Shown in pieces: positions 59,948 to 64,000 of a DNA stretch of 64,000 nucleotides; the first letter of the stretch is position 1; the number at the start of each line of letters is the position of its first letter. A model generated the notes under the pieces. It did not search any database, was not told where the DNA came from, and was given only the letters and a program-made list of their open reading frames with translations. The DNA is from Amphirosellinia nigrospora. Lineage: Eukaryota > Ascomycota > Sordariomycetes > Xylariales > Xylariaceae. Where the stretch lies: assembly GCA_004123355.1 (NCBI GenBank), contig SCHM01000002.1, positions 186,001-250,000 on the forward strand. The letters are read 5' to 3'. A program made the position numbers and the translations under genes.

Positions 59948-62900
59948 CACCGTGCAGAGGGTGGGACGTTCGTCCACAGTACTAAGTAGGTATTACATAC
60001 CTACCACACAAATACCTAAGGCTTGGGCCTCGGGCGGCAGGCGTGTACGAGGTACGTAGTGTAGTGTATGTACGTTAGCATGTACAGGTATGCAGGGCCA
60101 ATGGGTTCCAGGTATAGGTATGGGTACGGACGGGCGCGGAAATGGCACTATGCTGTGTGAACCAAAGAAAAAAGAGCGGACGAGCAATGCTGGGAGAAAA
60201 GCCACTTTCACATAGATGCGATTAGCATGAAAAAGTGAATGAGAAAAAGAAAATTGATGGTTTGTAAAGTGTTTGGATTCTACGCAGGCTGGTTGTGGTG
60301 AGAACTACAACTCCTATTACATACAGCCTCCCTGGTAGGTAACAGATCCCTTCATTACGGGTAGATAGGCACCTTACAGCTATCCGTAATGTGTCACTAA
60401 TCCTGCTAACACGGTCCCGCCCACTGCGATTGGGGTACGGAAGTAAGTCGCTTCATGTGTCGAGTCAGCCAGCGAGGCACCGGTACATCTATCAGGCACT
60501 ATAACCAGGAGGCAGGATAGGTACCATAGACTGTGTGGGGCTAACCATCAGCCAGCCATTGCTCATCCATACACAGATCTAGTAATGACTTTCGCTTCTG
60601 TTGTCAAGAGCGTGGGACAGTTTAAAGACCTACTGGGGTTGGAGAAACGCGCCATTGAAAACTTAGATTGAGAACATGTACGCTAATTAAGTAGCTGCCA
60701 GTAGGCGATTATATTATTGCCAGGTCGCTATGTATAAGAGGTTTTGGCGATTTCGACCTAGGCCTATGTGAAGTCTTTTTTGTGTCGGTGTATGCCAGCC
60801 GCTGTTAGGTAGGTAGTTGTAGATAAACTAATGATCCGGTTTCCGGCCCACCGTCGCCTAACTAGGTATAAAGTCGAAGAACGTTCACCGCCGCCCCTGA
60901 CTTTGAACTCTACCTACTAGATCCATAGTGTTCCGGCTTCGCGTATGCTATTCCGCTCTCGGTATAATATACCAAAGAGATGTAGCTTTAGGGGACTCGA
61001 GAATAGGCCGGTTACATTCTTGTTCTATCACTCACCAAGTCTGCAGGCTTCCGGTTCGCTGTCTTGATTTCTGTCTTGGTATTGCCTGTTTCGCACTAAA
61101 GGATGCGAGATCTTCCACACGGTTGCGTCATAGCCTCACTGGTGCTTTTGCATTCGAATGGCGTTCCCCCATGATAACTCTACGGACGTAGGAACGCTAT
61201 CCTCAATAAATGAAGATCCCTGGGCTCTTACGGGCCCCTCAATACGACCGACTTCTAATAGTAGCTTGATATATAGTCACATTCGAAAAGACCCTGATCA
61301 CATGGACAAGCTAGAGTTCTGCTGATCACTGATCGCTCAGCCTACACAGGCCACAGCCTCGGCCACAGTACTCACCATAACGCTCACGAGACATGCTGCG
61401 AGGCAGAAGCAACCAGGACCATTGCTGCAGTACTTAATGTAGCCCTAGTCGCTTTTTAAAACGAACCTGCCCCCTTTGGTGGCTGTAAGCTGTTGGTTGT
61501 GTTCAACAGCGCTTCTCTCAGCTCACCTGAGTCTATGCCTATAAACTCACACACTTCTGATAAAGAGGTCGCGTGCCACACCCTAGCTCATCCGCAGTTG
61601 TACTACCCCTCCGCCATCCATTATCATGGGCTGGACCCGGAGAGCTTTGTATCATCTTTCAAGCCGACATTTTCTACTTCAACTTACACAGTAACCAACT
61701 TGTCACGCAATACTCAGTGCGATGAGCTCAAACATTACCAAATTTCCGTGTTGTCTTTCATGCTTAAGCTGGAGGGGCTGCATTAGTGTCAAACTTGGTA
61801 CATGATACGCTCGCCCTACTAGAAAAAGTGTATGCTACTGAGCACCTGGTTCTGGCAATGCTCAGTGATCGCCTTCGAGTGTTGTTGGTTATAGCCGCAT
61901 AGGTTTCAGTTGCGTCTGACTTTCGTTCTTATTACCTACAATCAGCATTGTTGCAAACGGCCGACTTGTGCGTGTAGACGTGACGTAGTAAAGTCTATAT
62001 ACTCACCTCCTCGACCATTACCAAAAACCTCAAATGCTGTTTACAAGTCTACTCCAAGAGACGCCCTAAAGGTTTCAGTTAGAACCTCGCAGAATAGCAA
62101 CGGGTGGCTGAAATCCTCCTCCCGTCCAAACCGCCGCTCTCATGAGCTTTCAGGTGCAAGCGTGAGCCAGGAGCTTCAACCCTGTAACACGTCTCGTGGG
62201 TCAGAAATAAGTCAGTGCCGCTTCGCCAGTTTTTACCTATAAATACGTCTGAGAACAGCAAGTACTTAGGTAACTGCATGCATTGGGCAGGTAACCAAGG
62301 CATGGTCTTACGTCGTCGCACTGCATGGCATCGAGTTTTCGAGGCTGAGTGAATCGTTTCACCTGCCGAGCGCTTGACAGATGAACACTAAAACCATGTC
62401 CACAAGAATAGCCGTCATGTTGTGTTTACACACGGAGGGAAAACCTTGCCATCTGTGGTTCTCTAAGTGCAGTGTGACAAAATTTAAATGAAGTTTATTA
62501 CTATGCCATATGTCGACGTAGTAGAAGCTGAGACCTAACGGATCTCGATCCCAGAGGCTGGTTGGTTTCTTGTTTCGTGGCTGGAGAGGGAGCTGACAAC
62601 TATCTACCTAGTACCTAGCTGACGCAGCCCTACGACTTACCCAGCCAGGACGGGAGGCAATGACAGGGCAATTTGATGGCGATATGGCGCCCTCTTCAAC
62701 CAACGAATGCCTATATTAGAAGCCAGCAGGCTGTACGGCCGAAGTAATTAAATCATTGTGCATAACCCAATCATATATGCTACATAGTGGTGTAGGTAAT
62801 ATCTTGCATATGAAAAATCATGCGCCAGTAGTGAGATCTTCACAGCTTCGTGGAATGCACTTCACACGTCACTTAGTCTTGATTCAAGACCTGCAGAGCT

Positions 62901-63343
62901 ATTCCCCAACTCCAGCAGAACTAGCTAGTAGCCGCAAACGGCGGTGACGTTTGGTGCTGAGACGTCTAAGCGAGATCAGTTCCAGTGAATTTCTTGACTT
63001 GATCGCGATGTGATCAAGACAAATCAAGTCTCGGCAGTCGGTTACTGATTGATTCCAACAGCAAGGCACCGCAGACAGGATCTCTAGTATGCCCACTAGG
63101 ATCGGTACCTTGCCGTTCTTAGTCCTGTTGCGGGCGATAGTGGGCCTGCTCATTTCCAGAGCAGCCATTCAGGCGCCATGTCTAACCAACCCCAGCCTAC
63201 CGCCGGCAACCGTTGCACTGAAGGCGGGCCTAATCTTGACTTGGTCAGGTACCTTCTCCCAGTAAAATCGCCATAACAACCCACACCCAACCAACCCCCC
63301 CCAAGCTTTTCTCCTTTTACACTGTCGTGCAAGAAAACACCTC
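59948..63343. other. Gene-poor region of about 3.4 kb
   Basis: Short open frames are present on both strands, none with motifs, a good start context or intron support. It contains taggta/tacctac motifs at about 59990, 60796 and 62605. I see no RNA gene or transposon hallmark. Confidence 0.5.
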
Positions 63344-63511
63344 TTACACCTCCTCCATCCACACCCATTGCTGCTGGGGGCTGCGAATGCGAACGTCGAA
63401 CACGGTCCGGACGTGCATCTCATAGCGGACTCGAAAGACTGGAAGCTGAACGGGGGACGGGAAGAAAGCATACATTGCATTGGCATTGTCATTGGCATTG
63501 AACAGTGACAT
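63344..63511 (-). CDS. Possible small protein or 5' exon, 55 codons
   Basis: ATG at 63509-63511 in a caagATGtc context opens a frame reading MSLFNANDNANAMYAFFPSP, VQLPVFRVRYEMHVRTVFDV and RIRSPQQQWVWMEEV, then TAA. The residue pattern is protein-like, with a beta-rich middle, but I know no family. A gtgtaag overlaps the end and could be a donor, making this a first exon. Support is weak. Confidence 0.22.
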   Translation of the reverse strand: MSLFNANDNANAMYAFFPSPVQLPVFRVRYEMHVRTVFDVRIRSPQQQWVWMEEV

Positions 63512-64000
63512 CTTGTCAAACACAAACTTGCAGCGACGACCAATTTTCTGTTGGTACCTGGAGCCAACGCATCCGAGCGACTGGAAGCCCGTCTATTCTC
63601 AGCCTTCTGTACGGCATTCGAGCTACACCCGCATTACATTCGCAATAGTGTAGCCCGGCTGTCGGCAAATACCACGAGGAGCAGCGAGCCTTGTATGTGG
63701 CACCACGACGGATTTCGATCAAGTTGTTCGTCGCATCATCCGCCTCAATCGATAACTCATCGCAGCTCGGTCGCGAAACGGTCCACCTAGTCTACATTAT
63801 TCGAGCTCATAATCGACGCAGCGGTGTCATCGCCCGCTCTTATCCTCAAATGGGGAGCACGAACTTCGGGAATTTCGAGGTATGAATTGGACCCGCTACG
63901 CCATTCTATGTAGATCCAATGGGCTAAGATGAAGCTAACGACGGGCATCGGCGACAACAGGACTTTTGTAGAGACTCGACACTTCCCGTCTGCAATGTAC
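63512..64000. other. Window end, non-coding as far as visible
   Basis: Only short overlapping frames are seen; no recognisable gene enters from the right edge. Confidence 0.45.

Overview
The window looks like chromosomal DNA of a filamentous ascomycete (Pezizomycotina, probably Sordariomycetes). The evidence is many short spliceosomal introns (about 50-140 nt, GTRNGT donors, CTRAC-like branch sites, YAG acceptors), a PMA1-type proton pump close to the Neurospora protein, a Seb1/Nrd1 termination factor, a fungal Pmt2 and an O-acetylhomoserine sulfhydrylase. I see no rRNA, CRISPR, bacterial operon or intact mobile element, and no convincing tRNA.

Layout. 1-5.4 kb: a partial DCAF4-like WD40 gene running off the left edge, then the plasma-membrane H+-ATPase gene pma1, both on the minus strand. 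5.4-17.1 kb: a gene-poor stretch holding one two-exon orphan gene (14.8-15.5 kb). 17.1-21.5 kb: the mitochondrial citrate/2-oxoglutarate carrier YHM2 and mitochondrial citrate synthase, adjacent and co-oriented. 23.5-34.3 kb: seb1/nrd1, a 1197-residue WD40 protein lying between two AT-rich blocks, and a long-chain acyl-CoA synthetase. 36.7-42.2 kb: a MARVEL-domain membrane protein, O-acetylhomoserine sulfhydrylase and EMC7. 43.4-50 kb: a minus-strand run of a WW/glycine-rich protein, two uncharacterised small genes and a Pns1-like choline-transporter-family protein. 51.7-59.9 kb: a Rab4/Ypt4-like GTPase, protein O-mannosyltransferase Pmt2 and a sugar-porter MFS protein with long cytosolic tails. 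59.9-64 kb: mostly non-coding.

The most pervasive signal is technical. At least ten otherwise conserved genes, including pma1, whose yeast orthologue is essential, are interrupted by apparent deletions of one or two bases, mostly in G/C runs. Allowing for the missing base restores family-typical sequence and, where I could check it, exact reading-frame arithmetic across all exons. This fits residual long-read indel error far better than pseudogenes. Other genes (yhm2, citrate synthase, seb1, O-acetylhomoserine sulfhydrylase, MARVEL) read through perfectly.

Functionally the genes are mainly housekeeping: central carbon metabolism (citrate synthase with its carrier), lipid activation, sulfur assimilation, membrane energisation and transport, the secretory pathway (EMC7, Pmt2, Rab) and RNA polymerase II termination. 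I did not find a clearly novel multi-gene system. The most interesting biological points are the citrate synthase-YHM2 neighbourhood, the intron that isolates the regulatory tail of pma1, the insertion inside the Rab interswitch, the tailed sugar-porter protein and the orphan gene in the gene-poor region.
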